Shown here: in pieces, positions 11,211-21,184 of the stretch | Numbering within the stretch: the stretch's first letter is position 1 | Layout: each line of letters starts with the position of its first letter | Assembly (NCBI GenBank): GCA_946811185.2 | Contig: OX328106.1 | Span: 42,172,311 to 42,236,310 of the forward strand | Source of the DNA: Hippopus hippopus | Taxonomy: Eukaryota; Mollusca; Bivalvia; Cardiida; Cardiidae | DNA length: 64,000 nt | Reading direction: 5' to 3' | Notes under the pieces: model-generated | What the model saw: the letters and a program-made list of their open reading frames with translations, nothing else | Told to the model about the DNA's origin: nothing | Databases searched by the model: none | Position numbers and translations under genes: made by a program

Positions 11211-12204
11211 ATCAGTAGAGAAAAAGTGTATAATTTTCTCGATTTTTTCTAATATTTTTCGAGCGGATAGCCACAGAGGAAAAACTTGACTTCTATATGA
11301 AGGAAGGATTTCATGTATTTTTTTTTTTTGTTGTTGCATTTAATACGGACCAGGATTAATAACCTTAAGAATCTTCACATTTCTTATCTTCTTCAATGTT
11401 CTATTTTTGTTGAGCCCAATTCTATTCTTTTAATTACCGAAGTGAGTTTTTAATAATAATCTTCGTGAAACCTAAAGCACGATGACAGAAGGGACGAAAG
11501 ATGACACGGTATTAAGTAAACGTGTTGTTGTTTATTTTTAGACTCGAAAATCGCAACAAATCACGTACATGGCCTACGGCAAGAGTATTTGTATTCATAC
11601 GTGAAGATTTCAATATGGTGGCAACGGCCGCTGGTGAAAGGGGAGTCTTATTAAATCACAACATAATGCGCTTGTTGTCAACAAATGCTACACAAATATA
11701 ATATTAATTGCTGTCTTAGAAAGTACAAGACCGCAAGCTGCCGTCCTTCGCTATTATGCGTATTAGTGAGATCGTTCTATCTCATGATCTTAGCTATTAG
11801 GGCCCGTTCACTCATGCGCCATCTTGATTTCTTTTTAAAATTCCATTTCTTGCTGTAACTAATTATCAAAAATGTGACTTTAATAAACAAAGTTTAAAGC
11901 TTTTTAAAATATTGGGGGAAAATTAGAACAGTGCAGTATCAGCAATTGCTCCTTTTCGCATAATGATTACCTTTTCGCTCTAAAAAGAGATTTTTTTTGC
12001 CCTTTCTATTCTTCTTGTCGTAGTAATGATTAGTTTAAATCAAATTATTGTTTTAATAGGTTAAGAGAATGTTTTTTTTTTACCTCAGAAGTCTTTTTTT
12101 TTTCAAATAATATTTCTGTTGTGATGACTAGATAATTATACGCTTTTTAAAATAAACTTTTCTTTTAAATAAAGAGATTTTGTATCGTTTAATACATAAG
12201 ATCC
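11211..12204. other. Intergenic, nothing recognised
   Basis: Unassigned; 11500-11770 is less AT-rich than its surroundings and repeat-free, but no motif argues for a specific function. Confidence 0.4.
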
Positions 12205-12394
12205 TGGGTCCATATTCACCAACCATTCTTAAGAATATTCTTAGTTCTATACTGAAAAAATTTCTAAATTTGAAAGTAACACAGTTTTCCTGATTGGTTA
12301 AACCAAATGGTTTAGCCAATCAGAAGTTGTGTTACTTTCAAATTTAGAAAAATCTTGATAATTAGACATGGAATGGTTTGTGAAAACGGACCCT
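12205..12394. repeat. Family E fold-back element
   Basis: Left end GGGTCCATATTCACCAACCA, core AACCAAATGGTTTAGCCAAT, arms AAATTTGAAAGTAACACA and its complement, right end GAAAACGGACCC. The arms pair over about 50 bp on each side of the core. Confidence 0.85.
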
Positions 12395-12975
12395 CATTAT
12401 TTTTGACACGACAGTTGTATAACCTCTGTTTACCAGCCTTTATACATTTGATTTGCATTCTTGTATAAAGATTGGTTTATAAAGTTCGTCAAAGCCATAT
12501 GTGCTTCGGACTGTACACCATTACTTACAGGAGAAAAGGGAGGTTATATCAGTATTGTGAAACAAGTAAACTTTGAACCAATGAGGGCCATTCTTCAGTT
12601 ATTTCCCTTGATTCCTCTCCAGTACTACATTGGTCCTGATAAGGTGTTTCCTTGGATTTTATCCTTGATTTTCTTGCACTACACAGATATGTTCTTGAGA
12701 TAATATCCCAACCAAATCTGGTAACATTGTTTTATAAATCAATATTTACACACTTCTCTAATGATTGAGAACAGAATTTGCTTTAGAATTACATGGGGAC
12801 CTTGCATGTAATCATAAATCAAGTTATATTTATCGCAACATCCCCAAAGGAATCAAGGTTAAAAACAAAGGAATACAGATAAAAGGACCAATGTGTTATT
12901 TGGTTACCTTTAGTTTTTATCTAGCAAGGGAGATAATTTTAATTACAGGAATGGCCCTCATTACTACAATACTAA
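12395..12975. other. Intergenic, nothing recognised
   Basis: An 80-codon frame (12461-12703) is unmatched. GGAGAAAAGGGAGGTTATAT near 12530 and GGGAGATAATTTTAATTACA near 12930 may belong to a further repeat, not defined here. Confidence 0.4.
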
Positions 12976-13231
12976 ATGAGCCATGTTCTATGAAAAGGGG
13001 GCTTAATGCATTTGGGAAAAGTATCGACCCATGTCAGCCTGCGCAGTTCGCGCAGGCTGACCTGGACCGAAACTTTCGCTCTTGCTCAGCTCTCTGTATG
13101 TCCAAAGAACAATCTACCTCAAGATTATGTCGGTTGTTAAAAAAAAGTGGTAATTACAGATCCATAATTATGTGATGGCTTGATTTGTATCATGCATCAC
13201 GGAGATGCCTTACGCCCCCTTTTGCTAGAGC
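12976..13231 (+). repeat. Family B element, full length
   Basis: Ends GAGCCATGTTCTATGAAAAG and TGCTAGAGCACGGCACATTT. Core CAGCCTGCGCAGTTCGCGCA, flanked by GTATCGACCCATGT and ACCTGGACCGAAACTTTCGC. Confidence 0.88.
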
Positions 13232-13244
13232 ACGGCACATTTCC

Positions 13245-13398
13245 TTACATTTTCTGCATGTCAAAGGATCTTTTACCTTATGATTCAGTCGGTTGTTTGA
13301 TAAAATGGATTTTATTGGCCAGTAGTTATGTGATGACTTGCTTAGTATCATGCTTCACGGAGATGCATTAAGCCCCCTTTTACACTGCATGACTCAAA
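13245..13398 (+). repeat. Family B element, right half
   Basis: Starts inside the right arm (ATTTTCTGCATGTCAAAGGA) and runs to ACTGCATGACTCAAATG. It directly follows another B copy in the same orientation. Confidence 0.8.
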
Positions 13399-13428
13399 TG
13401 CATATCTCCCCGTAATCATTTCATAAGT

Positions 13429-13691
13429 GGCCTGCAACATGCGAAAAGGGACATTGGGACATTTGCGTAAAGTGTCGTTTCGGATCAGCCTGCGCACTCC
13501 GCACAAGCTAATCCGAAACGACACTCTCCGTTTTTATGTAATTTTTTGTTTTTGTGCAAGTCTACTATAGCACAAAATTTAATGTAGTCGTAAAGTGCCG
13601 TCTCGGATTAGCCTGCGCGGACTGCGCAGGCTGATCCGAGACGACACTTTACGCAAATATCCGAATACCCCTTTTCGCGTGTTGCAAGTCA
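13429..13691. repeat. Family C element, full length, two palindromes
   Basis: Ends GGCCTGCAACATGCGAAAAG and CTTTTCGCGTGTTGCAAG. Two separate hairpins, each with arms reading CGGATCAGCCTGCGCA-type and complement, are joined by a spacer containing AAGTCTACTATAGCA. The second core, GCCTGCGCGGACTGCGCAGG, is the same as the core of family B. Confidence 0.88.
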
Positions 13692-13724
13692 ATTATAAGC
13701 ACATGATTAAGCTCAAGTTGATAT

Positions 13725-13999
13725 GATTCAGGCTCTGGCAAAAGGGGATTTAATACATCTCTGTGATGTGTTATATCAAGCTAGTATTCACATAATTATG
13801 GATCCATGGATAAACATGATCTATTTTGTTTCACAAGCAACTGATTTCTGAACTAGGATAGTCCTTGGACATGCAGAAAATTTACCAAGAGCAAAAACTT
13901 TCGACCTAGGTCAGCCTGTGCGGACTGTGCAGGCTGACCTTGGCCGACACTTTTTGTAAATGTATTTTAACCTCCCTTTCCACAGAGCATGGCACTTAT
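13725..13999 (-). repeat. Family B element, full length
   Basis: Ends CAGGCTCTGGCAAAAGGGGA and CACAGAGCATGGCACTTAT; core CAGCCTGTGCGGACTGTGCA. Confidence 0.85.
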
Positions 14000-14089
14000 C
14001 AAATACCAAAAGAAAAGCAATATAACGAATTACAAAAATAAATCTTTTTTCCGATAGATCGATAGATTTTTTCCTCGAAATGCCAATCC

Positions 14090-14405
14090 CGGTTGCTTAG
14101 TAACTTGGCATGCAGGGGCTTCTAAACACGGGGTGCCAGGTTTAAATCTCAGCTAGGGAAAATTCTATCCGGGGATTGATGAAAGTCGGTTTGCCAACAG
14201 GATTCATCCCTCTTTCCAAAATGCTTCCTTTTTTTTTTAATGAAAAGGCAGACAGGGTCTTGGAAAGAAAACAATGTTTTGTGAAGTTCTGGTGAAAGAA
14301 ACTTAACAAATGCAAGAGTAGATACACTGACAGCAGTTCTACATTTGAAAAAAAAAATGTTGAAAATGACGTTAAATACCACGGACAAAACACACACACA
14401 AATCA
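14090..14405 (+). repeat. tRNA-derived SINE (G), nearly full length
   Basis: A tRNA-like head (CCGGTTGCTTAGTAACTTGG ... CCAGGTTTAAATCTCAGCTA) is followed by the body motif GGGGATTGATGAAAGTCGG and a tail TGTTGAAAATGACGTTAAAT. An A-rich tract ends in (CA)n. A and B boxes are degraded. Confidence 0.7.
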
Positions 14406-14446
14406 AACTATTTTCCTTAGGTATTGTGTCAAGTATAAACTTAATT

Positions 14447-15200
14447 TAACCCTTAGGCTGCTAAGCGCGACTCACTGACCTTGAACGTGCAGAACGTGCA
14501 GTCTGATCTTAGATCTACACTGTCCGATAAAGAGATATTTTTCTACAAAAAATAAATCTGGAGTAGCTTTACACTCAGCAAAACTTCTAACCGGCCATTT
14601 TTGTTTCTCCTGTAAATTTGACCAAGTAATAGACAGGTAAATAAAAACAACTTATAACATATATCTTGACGTTAGACATGGTATTGTAATAAAAAGATTC
14701 TCGATTTTGCCGACAGGAGGCATCTCTTTTTTTAAAAATAGGGAAAACACATGGTTTGCGCATGCGTGGTGTCTATCAGACAAACCATGTAAAAAAGAGA
14801 GGCATATGTTACTGCAATTTTGTCAGCAATAAGGAAAAACATGAAAACTATTTTCTGCACAAAAATATAAACCGAGACAAGGAGCGGGAAGTTTTAAAAT
14901 ATATATATATTTTTTTTTCAATTTTCAATGTTAAGTGAATGAATGTTTAATAACTTCATTTCAATATAACAAGTCAACAAATTCTTTTCAAACTTAGGCT
15001 GGAGTATGCTGTTACACTGGTCAATTATTCTCCAAAACATCAAACTAAATGAACTGCCTCTTTTCTAGATAGCGGATGCCAGAAAAGGTCTACGGGGAAT
15101 TCTGGCTTAAAAGTGGTCGTTTAGAAGTTTGTTTAGTGTATTCGGGTTTTTACTATCGGCTTGAAAGTTTAAATTGAGTTATTTAGCAGGATAAGAGCTA
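14447..15200 (-). repeat. Family D element interrupted by a 561-bp insertion
   Basis: Left part 14447-14579 starts TTAACCCTTAGGCTGCTAAG and holds the core ACGTGCAGTCTGATCTTAGA. Right part from 15141 carries TTTACTATCGGCTTGAAAGT and ends TTTAGCAGGATAAG. Joining the two parts restores the normal D spacing, so the middle is a later insertion. Confidence 0.8.
14580..15140. mobile_element. Non-autonomous DNA transposon with TIRs, inserted in family D
   Basis: The left end reads TACACTCAGCAAAACTTCTA and the complement of the right end reads TACACTAAACAAACTTCTAA, followed on both sides by a similar ACGRCCA-type motif, giving terminal inverted repeats of about 30 bp with mismatches. The target appears to be TA, as in Tc1/mariner elements. 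The interior contains no transposase; a 60-codon frame (14756-14938) is unremarkable. Confidence 0.65.
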
Positions 15201-15577
15201 AGAAGCATTCAGGACGAGTCGATATAACACGATGATTTACCGGATGAAGATAGAAGGGATTAATTGACGCCGAAACTAAGCTGTAAAGCCAGTGTGCGTC
15301 AGATGCGATTAGCAACGTAAAAACTGTTATTACTCGGTAAATAAATCGCGGATTAATCACCTCAAATGAGTGAAATATTGTTCATCTGTTACACCTCCGC
15401 CATGGAGATAGTTCCGGCCTGCAGTGTCCTGCATCGACCGCAGTACAAGATGTTTCCAGCTTATATTCATACGCTATTGTACCATTGCCATCACCAAAAT
15501 GATGAATTGACAGCGTTTCTTTACAAATGGGCAAAGGAGACAGCGGCAAAAAAAGTTACATATCAATGCAAATGCTT
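15201..15577. other. Intergenic, nothing recognised
   Basis: Unassigned; a + strand frame from 15366 runs into the following family A element and is not considered a gene. Confidence 0.45.
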
Positions 15578-15807
15578 TTACTCTTTACCTAACAAAAAAA
15601 TGTCAAAACTGTCCAAATTAAAAGAATTCGATGACAACGCATCAAATGAAACTAAATTGTCGTGATTTGAATTTTAATGGATAGAAAGTGTTGTGGAAAA
15701 AGGATAAAAATGCTGGTCACCGGTATTTTCTCCTTTTCTCACAAGGTTTTCAAAAGCCTTTTTTTCAGGGTCATTAATAAGCGGGATAGTGTGGTTAAGG
15801 GTAAATG
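15578..15807 (+). repeat. Family A MITE
   Basis: Starts TTACTCTTTACCTAACAAAA, core AAATGCTGGTCACCGGTATT, ends GTGTGGTTAAGGGTAAA. Confidence 0.82.
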
Positions 15808-15979
15808 ACGTATCCTGTTGCATAATTTGACCAACATCAAAGCCTGATATCAGTAACAAAGGCGCTTTCTTACAAAACTTTCGACATTGAAATACCGAAG
15901 TGATATTTATGGGTGTTGCGCCATACTTTTGCACCGCAATAACATTTGAGCTGTGCTCTGGCGGACTTTTAACCCACAC

Positions 15980-16194
15980 AGTCCCTAGTTTTAACGACCC
16001 TTAGAGAGAAAGCTTTGGAAAACATTGCGGGAAAAGGAGAAAATGCTGGTAACCAGCATTTTCTCCTTTTCCCACAATGTTTTCTACCCTTTCAGACACA
16101 AATTCCATTATTTGAGCAAAATTCAATATGACGTCTGCATTTTTTTTTTCAATCTGAACCAATCTGAGATTCTGTTGTTTGGTAAAGAGGTAAT
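15980..16194 (-). repeat. Family A MITE
   Basis: Perfect core hairpin around ATGCTGGTAACCAGCAT; right end CTGTTGTTTGGTAAAGAGGT. Directly abuts a family B element. Confidence 0.87.
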
Positions 16195-16430
16195 GCATCT
16201 CCATGATGCATTATACCGAGCAAGTCGTCTCATTATTGTGAATCCATATAATCCTTTTAATCTAACAAACGACTGGATCATGAGGTAGACTGGTCCTTTG
16301 ACATGCAGAACATTTATAAAAACAAAAAAATTTTGACCCAGGTCAGCCTGCGCGGACTGCGCAGGCTGGCCTGGATCGATACTTTTCTGCAAATTAAACC
16401 CTCTTTTCACAAAGCCTGGTTCATTTTTAT
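16193..16430 (-). repeat. Family B element, left terminus missing
   Basis: Begins at AATGCATCTCCATGATGCAT, core CAGCCTGCGCGGACTGCGCA, ends ACAAAGCCTGGTTCATTTT. The outermost bases of the left end are lost at the family A junction. Confidence 0.82.
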
Positions 16431-16479
16431 TGCTCTTTTTCATATCGTCTAAGGATTCCTTCGCTGTCAGCATATTGAC

Positions 16480-16622
16480 GACTTTAAACTCTTTACAAAA
16501 CGAATAATTTAAACTCGTCTAAAATGAAAGCATTTCCAGATGACAAATCAAATGTTACTGAAATGACTGGATTTCCCTATGAAAAGTTAGAAAACATAGC
16601 GGGAAAAGGAGAAGATTCTGAT
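16480..16622 (+). repeat. Family A MITE, right half missing
   Basis: TTTAAACTCTTTACAAAACG to GCGGGAAAAGGAGAAGATTC, stopping at the core. Confidence 0.72.
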
Positions 16623-16655
16623 ATTTGACTTTTATTTCTGTTCTTAGTCTGAATC

Positions 16656-16803
16656 TCCGGAATTCTCTAAATTTTAAAGTAACACAACTTCCCATAGGCT
16701 CATTTGGTGTATCCAGTCAAAAGTAGTGCTACTTTTAAATGTGGAAAATCTAGGAGAATAAGACTAAGAATATTCTTTACAGAGGTTTGTTAATACGGTC
16801 CCA
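16656..16803. repeat. Family E element, left end truncated
   Basis: CTCTAAATTTTAAAGTAACA ... GTGCTACTTTTAAATGTGG arms with a diverged core, ending TTAATACGGTCCC. Confidence 0.65.
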
Positions 16804-16962
16804 GGGCCCGTAATCCCCAGCCATTATTAACTGCATTTTCTGTGTAATTCTAAATTTAGAAAGTAATACACTCTCTGACTGGCTAAGCCGTTTGATTTGG
16901 CTAATCAGAAATTACGTTACTTTTAAACATAGAAAATCCATGAGAATAAGAATGAAAATCTA
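16804..16962. repeat. Family E element, adjacent second copy
   Basis: Begins GGGCCCGTAATCCCCAGCCA; arms AAATTTAGAAAGTAATACA and ATTACGTTACTTTTAAACAT around core GGCTAAGCCGTTTGATTTGG. The right end lacks the ACGGGCCC terminus. Confidence 0.65.
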
Positions 16963-17189
16963 CTTAACTCCTTACCACATAATCCCGAGTTTTAAAGACC
17001 CTGAAGGAAAGGACTTTAAAAAAGATTGTGGGAAAAGGAAAAAATGCTGATAACCAGCATTTTCTCCTTGTCCCACAGTGTTTTGTACCGTATTAAAGAC
17101 AAAACACGTCATTTGTGCTACATTTTTTTTCGACTGCAGATGCTTTCAATTTGGTCAAGTCTAAAATTTTGTTGTTGGGTAAAGAGTTG
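16963..17189 (-). repeat. Family A MITE
   Basis: CTTAACTCCTTACCACATAA to TTGTTGGGTAAAGAGTTG with core ATGCTGATAACCAGCATTTT. Confidence 0.85.
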
Positions 17190-17212
17190 TAAATACTGAT
17201 CCAGTTGTTATC

Positions 17213-17682
17213 ATTGGTTGTGATGGCAGAAGAAAAAACTGAAACAGCGGTTGCAAGTTCGATCTCCGCGAATTCTTTCTAAGATGACAGTCTTTAATTC
17301 TTTACCAAACGACAAAATTTTAGACTTGTCCAAATTAAAAGCATTCGCAGAAGACAGAATCGATGTGACTGAAACGTAGAAATTTTTTTTGCAGAATTTG
17401 TAGAAAACATTGTGGAAAAAGGAGAGATTACCCACATTTTCACCTTTTCCCACAATCTTTTCAAATGGCTTCTTTCTCGGGGTCGTTAAAATTCGGAATT
17501 GTGTGGTAAAGGATTAAAACAGGTTTCATTCCTCTCTCACTGCTTCACATGGTTTTGACGATAGGTATGTTAGGAAAGCAACAAGTGGTTTGAAAATAAG
17601 TTGCAAAAGAAATAGAAACTTAAGGAATGCATGGATAGATGCACTGGCAGTCGCGATAAAACTTGAATGGTATTAAAAACTG
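17213..17682 (+). repeat. tRNA-derived SINE (G) split by a family A insertion
   Basis: The left piece (17213-17293) ends with GCAAGTTCGATCTCCGCGAA, a B-box-like remnant, and AAGATGACAGTC. The right piece (17518-17682) continues with CAGGTTTCATTCCTCTCTCA and GATGCACTGGCAGTCGCGAT. The interruption is the family A copy at 17294-17517. Confidence 0.75.
17294..17517 (+). repeat. Family A MITE inserted in a SINE
   Basis: Starts TTTAATTCTTTACCAAACGA and ends GTGTGGTAAAGGATTAA. Part of the core has been lost (GAGAGATTACCCACATTTTC). TTAA occurs at both junctions with the SINE. Confidence 0.85.
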
Positions 17683-17916
17683 CTTTGACTCTTTACCAAA
17701 GGACGAAAAATTTTGACTCGACTTATTTGAAAGCATTTACAGATAACAAATTTAGTTTAGCTCAAATGATGATTTCTGTCTTTCAATGTGTAGAAAACAT
17801 TGTGGGAAAAGGAGAAAAATGCTGGTTACCAGCATTTTCTCCTTTTCCCACCATGTTTTCAAACGCCTTCTCTGTCCAGGTCGTTAAAACTCGGAATTGT
17901 GTGGTAAGAGGTTAAA
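17683..17916 (+). repeat. Family A MITE
   Basis: Begins directly at the SINE tail: TTTGACTCTTTACCAAAGGA, core ATGCTGGTTACCAGCATTTT, end GTGTGGTAAGAGGTTAA. Confidence 0.88.
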
Positions 17917-18174
17917 CAACAAACAACTAAATCCAAGCAAACACCGTACAACAGTACGTCTGGTTCCCATCATTTATGTTGGTTTACCACACAATTCGAT
18001 AATTTCATAAAATCATTTAATAGAAAACATTTTACAATGACATTTCAGTGAATTAAAAGCAATTTTCTAATAAATTATGACCGCAATTTGATTTGATGAT
18101 GATATCGATCTTAATCGATAACGATCGTCACTCGAATCAATGGACTGCGACCGGCCAATAATTCTGATTTTTTA

Positions 18175-18402
18175 GCTCTTATTATACCAAACGACTAAAT
18201 CATAGAATTGTCCAAATTGAAAGCATTTGCAGACGACAATTCATATGTGGCTTAAAAATGGAATTTGTGTTTGATAGGATAGAAAACATTGTGTGAAAAG
18301 GAGAAAATGCTGGTTACCAGCATTTTCTCCTTTTCACACAATGTTTTCAAAGGGCTTCTGTCTTATGGTCGCTAAAACTCGGGTTTGTGTGGTAAAGGGT
18401 TT
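18175..18402 (+). repeat. Family A MITE
   Basis: TCTTATTATACCAAACGACT to TGTGTGGTAAAGGGTTTA, with a core hairpin of more than 25 paired bases per arm (GTGTGAAAAGGAGAAAATGC and complement). Confidence 0.88.
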
Positions 18403-18580
18403 ACTAAAATGATACTGATTTATATCTGAGTTTGATTATTATTAACTCGTAATCAGCCAGTCACAACCACTGTCGTCCTTTTATTACCCTACCGTCTGAT
18501 CATGGTCGACTTTCTGCGATATCCGTTAACCTTCTTACTTTTTTGCTATACTCAATCAATATTTTAAACCTTTTATAGCC

Positions 18581-18868
18581 TAGCCCCGGTATGGTGAAGG
18601 ACTTCAGAGGGGTACGCTGGTTCGAATCCCCAGCTTGGCCAATTTCTTTCTGAGGATTGATGATAATCATTGAGACAGGAATCATTCTTCTCTAAATGCT
18701 AACCATTGCTTCGATGATGATTATGTTGGAAAGCTGCCAGTGGCTTGGGAAGAATATTGTGCGAATTACTAGTAACAAGGAACGCATGGATAGGTGCACT
18801 GGCCGCGGCAATATAACTGAAATAATGTTGAAAACGGCTTTAACATCATACAATCAATCAATAAATTT
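18581..18868 (+). repeat. tRNA-derived SINE (G), full length
   Basis: The head starts TAGCCCCGGTATGGTGAAGG and carries the B box GGTTCGAATCCCCAGC. The body has GAGGATTGATGATAATCATT, and the tail CTGAAATAATGTTGAAAACG is followed by (ATCA)n. It is the same family as the copy at 63344 but in the opposite orientation. Confidence 0.82.
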
Positions 18869-18870
18869 TA

Positions 18871-19085
18871 CCTTTTACCAAACTATCATTTGTGTTTACT
18901 AACCTAAAGGGAGGAAGACATTTTTAAACATTACTGGAAAAGGAGAAAACACTTTTCTACTAATCCCTCAATGTTTGTTTACCTTTCATAGACGACTCCA
19001 AGCAATCGAACCACTCTGAATCTGTCGTCTGTAAAAGCTTTCGATTTGGACAAATCAAAATCTTTGTATTTTGGTATAAAGTTTA
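18871..19085 (-). repeat. Family A MITE, core decayed
   Basis: CTTTTACCAAACTATCATTT, GGAAAAGGAGAAAACACTTT, ATCTGTCGTCTGTAAAAGCT, ending TTTTGGTATAAAGTTTA. Confidence 0.72.
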
Positions 19086-19439
19086 CTATCTACGGATCTT
19101 GATCTACACCGTCCACATTGATTCACTCTTAGTGAACGAGGGGATTCTTGTATGTAAATGTGACTGAATTCATTGCGTGTATAATAATGAATTGTGCCAG
19201 TGTGCAATTTGTGTACGTCAAAAAATACGTATCACTTCATTTCAGTTAAAACGGTCTAAGCCCCCCTCCGACATTTAACCATTTTCGATCAACTTTTTTT
19301 TAATCTTTGATTGTTTATGTATAGAATGTAAAGGTCGTTCATTGATTTGATTTGATAAAAATCGAAACGATTATTTCAGATACAGCTCATTTATTTTTTA
19401 GTTTATTATCTGCTTCATGCATCACTGTGCATGCTTTTT
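19086..19439. other. Intergenic with a D fragment at its left edge
   Basis: ACGGATCTTGATCTACACCG at 19094-19113 is half a family D core. The remainder is unassigned. Confidence 0.4.
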
Positions 19440-19560
19440 ACCTCTTTCCAAACCATAGACGAAACGAGCAGCTTTCTGCGGACCTTGTAGATCAAGATCA
19501 TACTGCACAGAACGTGCAGTCTGATCTCTGATCTACATTGTCCGTCACATCATTCTAAAT
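19440..19560 (-). repeat. Family D core with short arms
   Basis: GACCTTGTAGATCAAGATCA, then CTGCACAGAACGTGCAG and ATCTACATTGTCCG. The terminal TTAACCCTTA motif is replaced or decayed. Confidence 0.7.
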
Positions 19561-19647
19561 TATGGTGGAATTGTCTCTTTGTCGGCAATGGGACCGTCAT
19601 TGCGGCTGTCAAAAAAAAGTGGGATTCCTTTTTGAAGTAGTGAAAAT

Positions 19648-19876
19648 GTTAATCCTTTTCCACACAATCCTGAGTTTTAACGACCCAAAGGAAAAGGAGT
19701 TTTGAAAACATTGTGGAAAAAAGAGAAAATGCTGGTAACCAGCATTTCTCCTTATTCCTCAATGTTTTCCATCCTTTCAAAGACAGATTTCATAATTTGT
19801 GCAACTTTTAATTTTTAGCTTGCAAATGCTTACAATTTGGACCAGTCTAGAATTGTTGCCTTTGGTAAAGAGTTAT
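19648..19876 (-). repeat. Family A MITE
   Basis: GTTAATCCTTTTCCACACAA to CCTTTGGTAAAGAGTTATG; core ATGCTGGTAACCAGCATTTC. Confidence 0.85.
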
Positions 19877-20392
19877 GACAATAGAACTAGTAACTTTATA
19901 AGTGACAAAAAGAAAATGGGGAGATGAATTACATTTTTCAACGATATGGAAATACAATGTGGAAAAAGGCTTCATTGGTAATGTAAGGTCAACATGATTA
20001 TGGCTCCTTATTCGACGCAAATATGGCTTTCTGAAATGCTTTGTCAAATACTCATATTGCAGAGCTTTTCGGTTAAAAAAGAAACATAATTTTTGCCTTC
20101 TGTTATCTAATGATGCATTGTTGTAAGCGATGCTATGTGGTGTTGTTCAGTCGCTCATATCAAATATAAATACCAGATAACAATTATGCGATTGACTCTT
20201 GCGACATAAATTTCAACCACTTAGACGAAAAGCACGTCTGGTTAGCTTCCAAGTGTTGTGTCATTATTTTATGTCATCACAATTATCATCAAAATTATTG
20301 ACAAAAATATCACCTCAACCCTTTCTAGGCGAAATTAGGGGCTTTTGCTGAAGGCATAGATCAAGATTAGACTGCACAGAACGAGAAGTCGG
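19877..20392. other. Intergenic with decayed D piece
   Basis: Around 20355-20388 AGATCAAGATTAGACTGCAC is a D core remnant. Otherwise unassigned. Confidence 0.4.
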
Positions 20393-20574
20393 GGTCCGTA
20401 TTTCGTCAACCATTCTTAAGAACACCCATAGTGTTATTCTCGAAAATATTCTAACTTGGAAAGTACCACAACTTCTGACTGGCTAAACCAAATGGTTTAG
20501 CCAGTCAGAAGTTGTGTTACTTTCTAAATCTGTATCTTTACCAAGAACGTTCTTAAAGAATGGTCGGTGAAGAA
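20393..20574. repeat. Family E fold-back element
   Basis: GGGGTCCGTATTTCGTCAAC at left; perfect core arms TTCTGACTGGCTAAACCA and complement; right end AAAGAATGGTCGGTGAAG. Confidence 0.82.
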
Positions 20575-20737
20575 CTAATATCTAAAGGCCTACCGCCCGC
20601 TTGTTTTGTCAAGCATTAGGATGAAAACCTTTCTGAAGAGCAATAAAATGTTTTTCATCTGTCAAATAGGGTCGAATTTGTACATTTGCCCCACAAAGAG
20701 TTGAATGAAAATATACTTGAGTGATGTTCTATATATA

Positions 20738-20895
20738 GGGGTTTAATGTATCTGCAAAAAAATATCGATTCAGGTCAGCCTGCGTAGTCCATTTCCTGCA
20801 TGTCCAATGACCATTCTATCCCAGGAATCAGCCGGTTGTAGGACAAAATGGGTTCTATTAAGCCATACTTATGTAATCAATTTCTTGGTTGTGAA
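20738..20895 (+). repeat. Family B element, internally deleted
   Basis: GGGGTTTAATGTATCTGCAA, then CAGCCTGCGTAGTCCATTTC joins half the core directly to the right arm, so the hairpin is gone. Confidence 0.7.
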
Positions 20896-20947
20896 AAACC
20901 GGCTTGTTTTGTAAAAGTTAAAAAGATACGAGTTTTCACGAACTGTA

Positions 20948-21184
20948 TATAGCCTGCAACACGCGAAAAGGGGTATTCGGACATTTGCGCAAAGTGTCGT
21001 CTCGGATCAGCCTGCGCAGTCCGCGCAGGCTAATCCGAGACGGCACTTTACGACTACATTAGATTTTTTGCTACAGTAGACTTGCGAAAAACAGAAAATT
21101 ACATAAAAACGGAAAGTGTCGTTTTGGATTAGCCTGCGCGGACGCTAATGTCCGAATGCCCTTTTTCGCGTGTTGCAAGCCATA
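20948..21184. repeat. Family C element, second palindrome deleted
   Basis: TAGCCTGCAACACGCGAAAA at left and CTTTTTCGCGTGTTGCAAGC at right. The first hairpin is perfect (CAGCCTGCGCAGTCCGCGCA); the second has lost most of one arm. Confidence 0.85.

Noticed and set aside
12461..12703. 80-codon hydrophobic frame as a possible membrane protein
   Set aside because: No supporting context; hydrophobicity follows from T-rich sequence.
13429..13691. Repeated palindromes resembling CRISPR repeats or bacterial REP elements
   Set aside because: Copies are dispersed, not regularly spaced, differ in orientation and have transposon-like termini; the window is clearly animal nuclear DNA.
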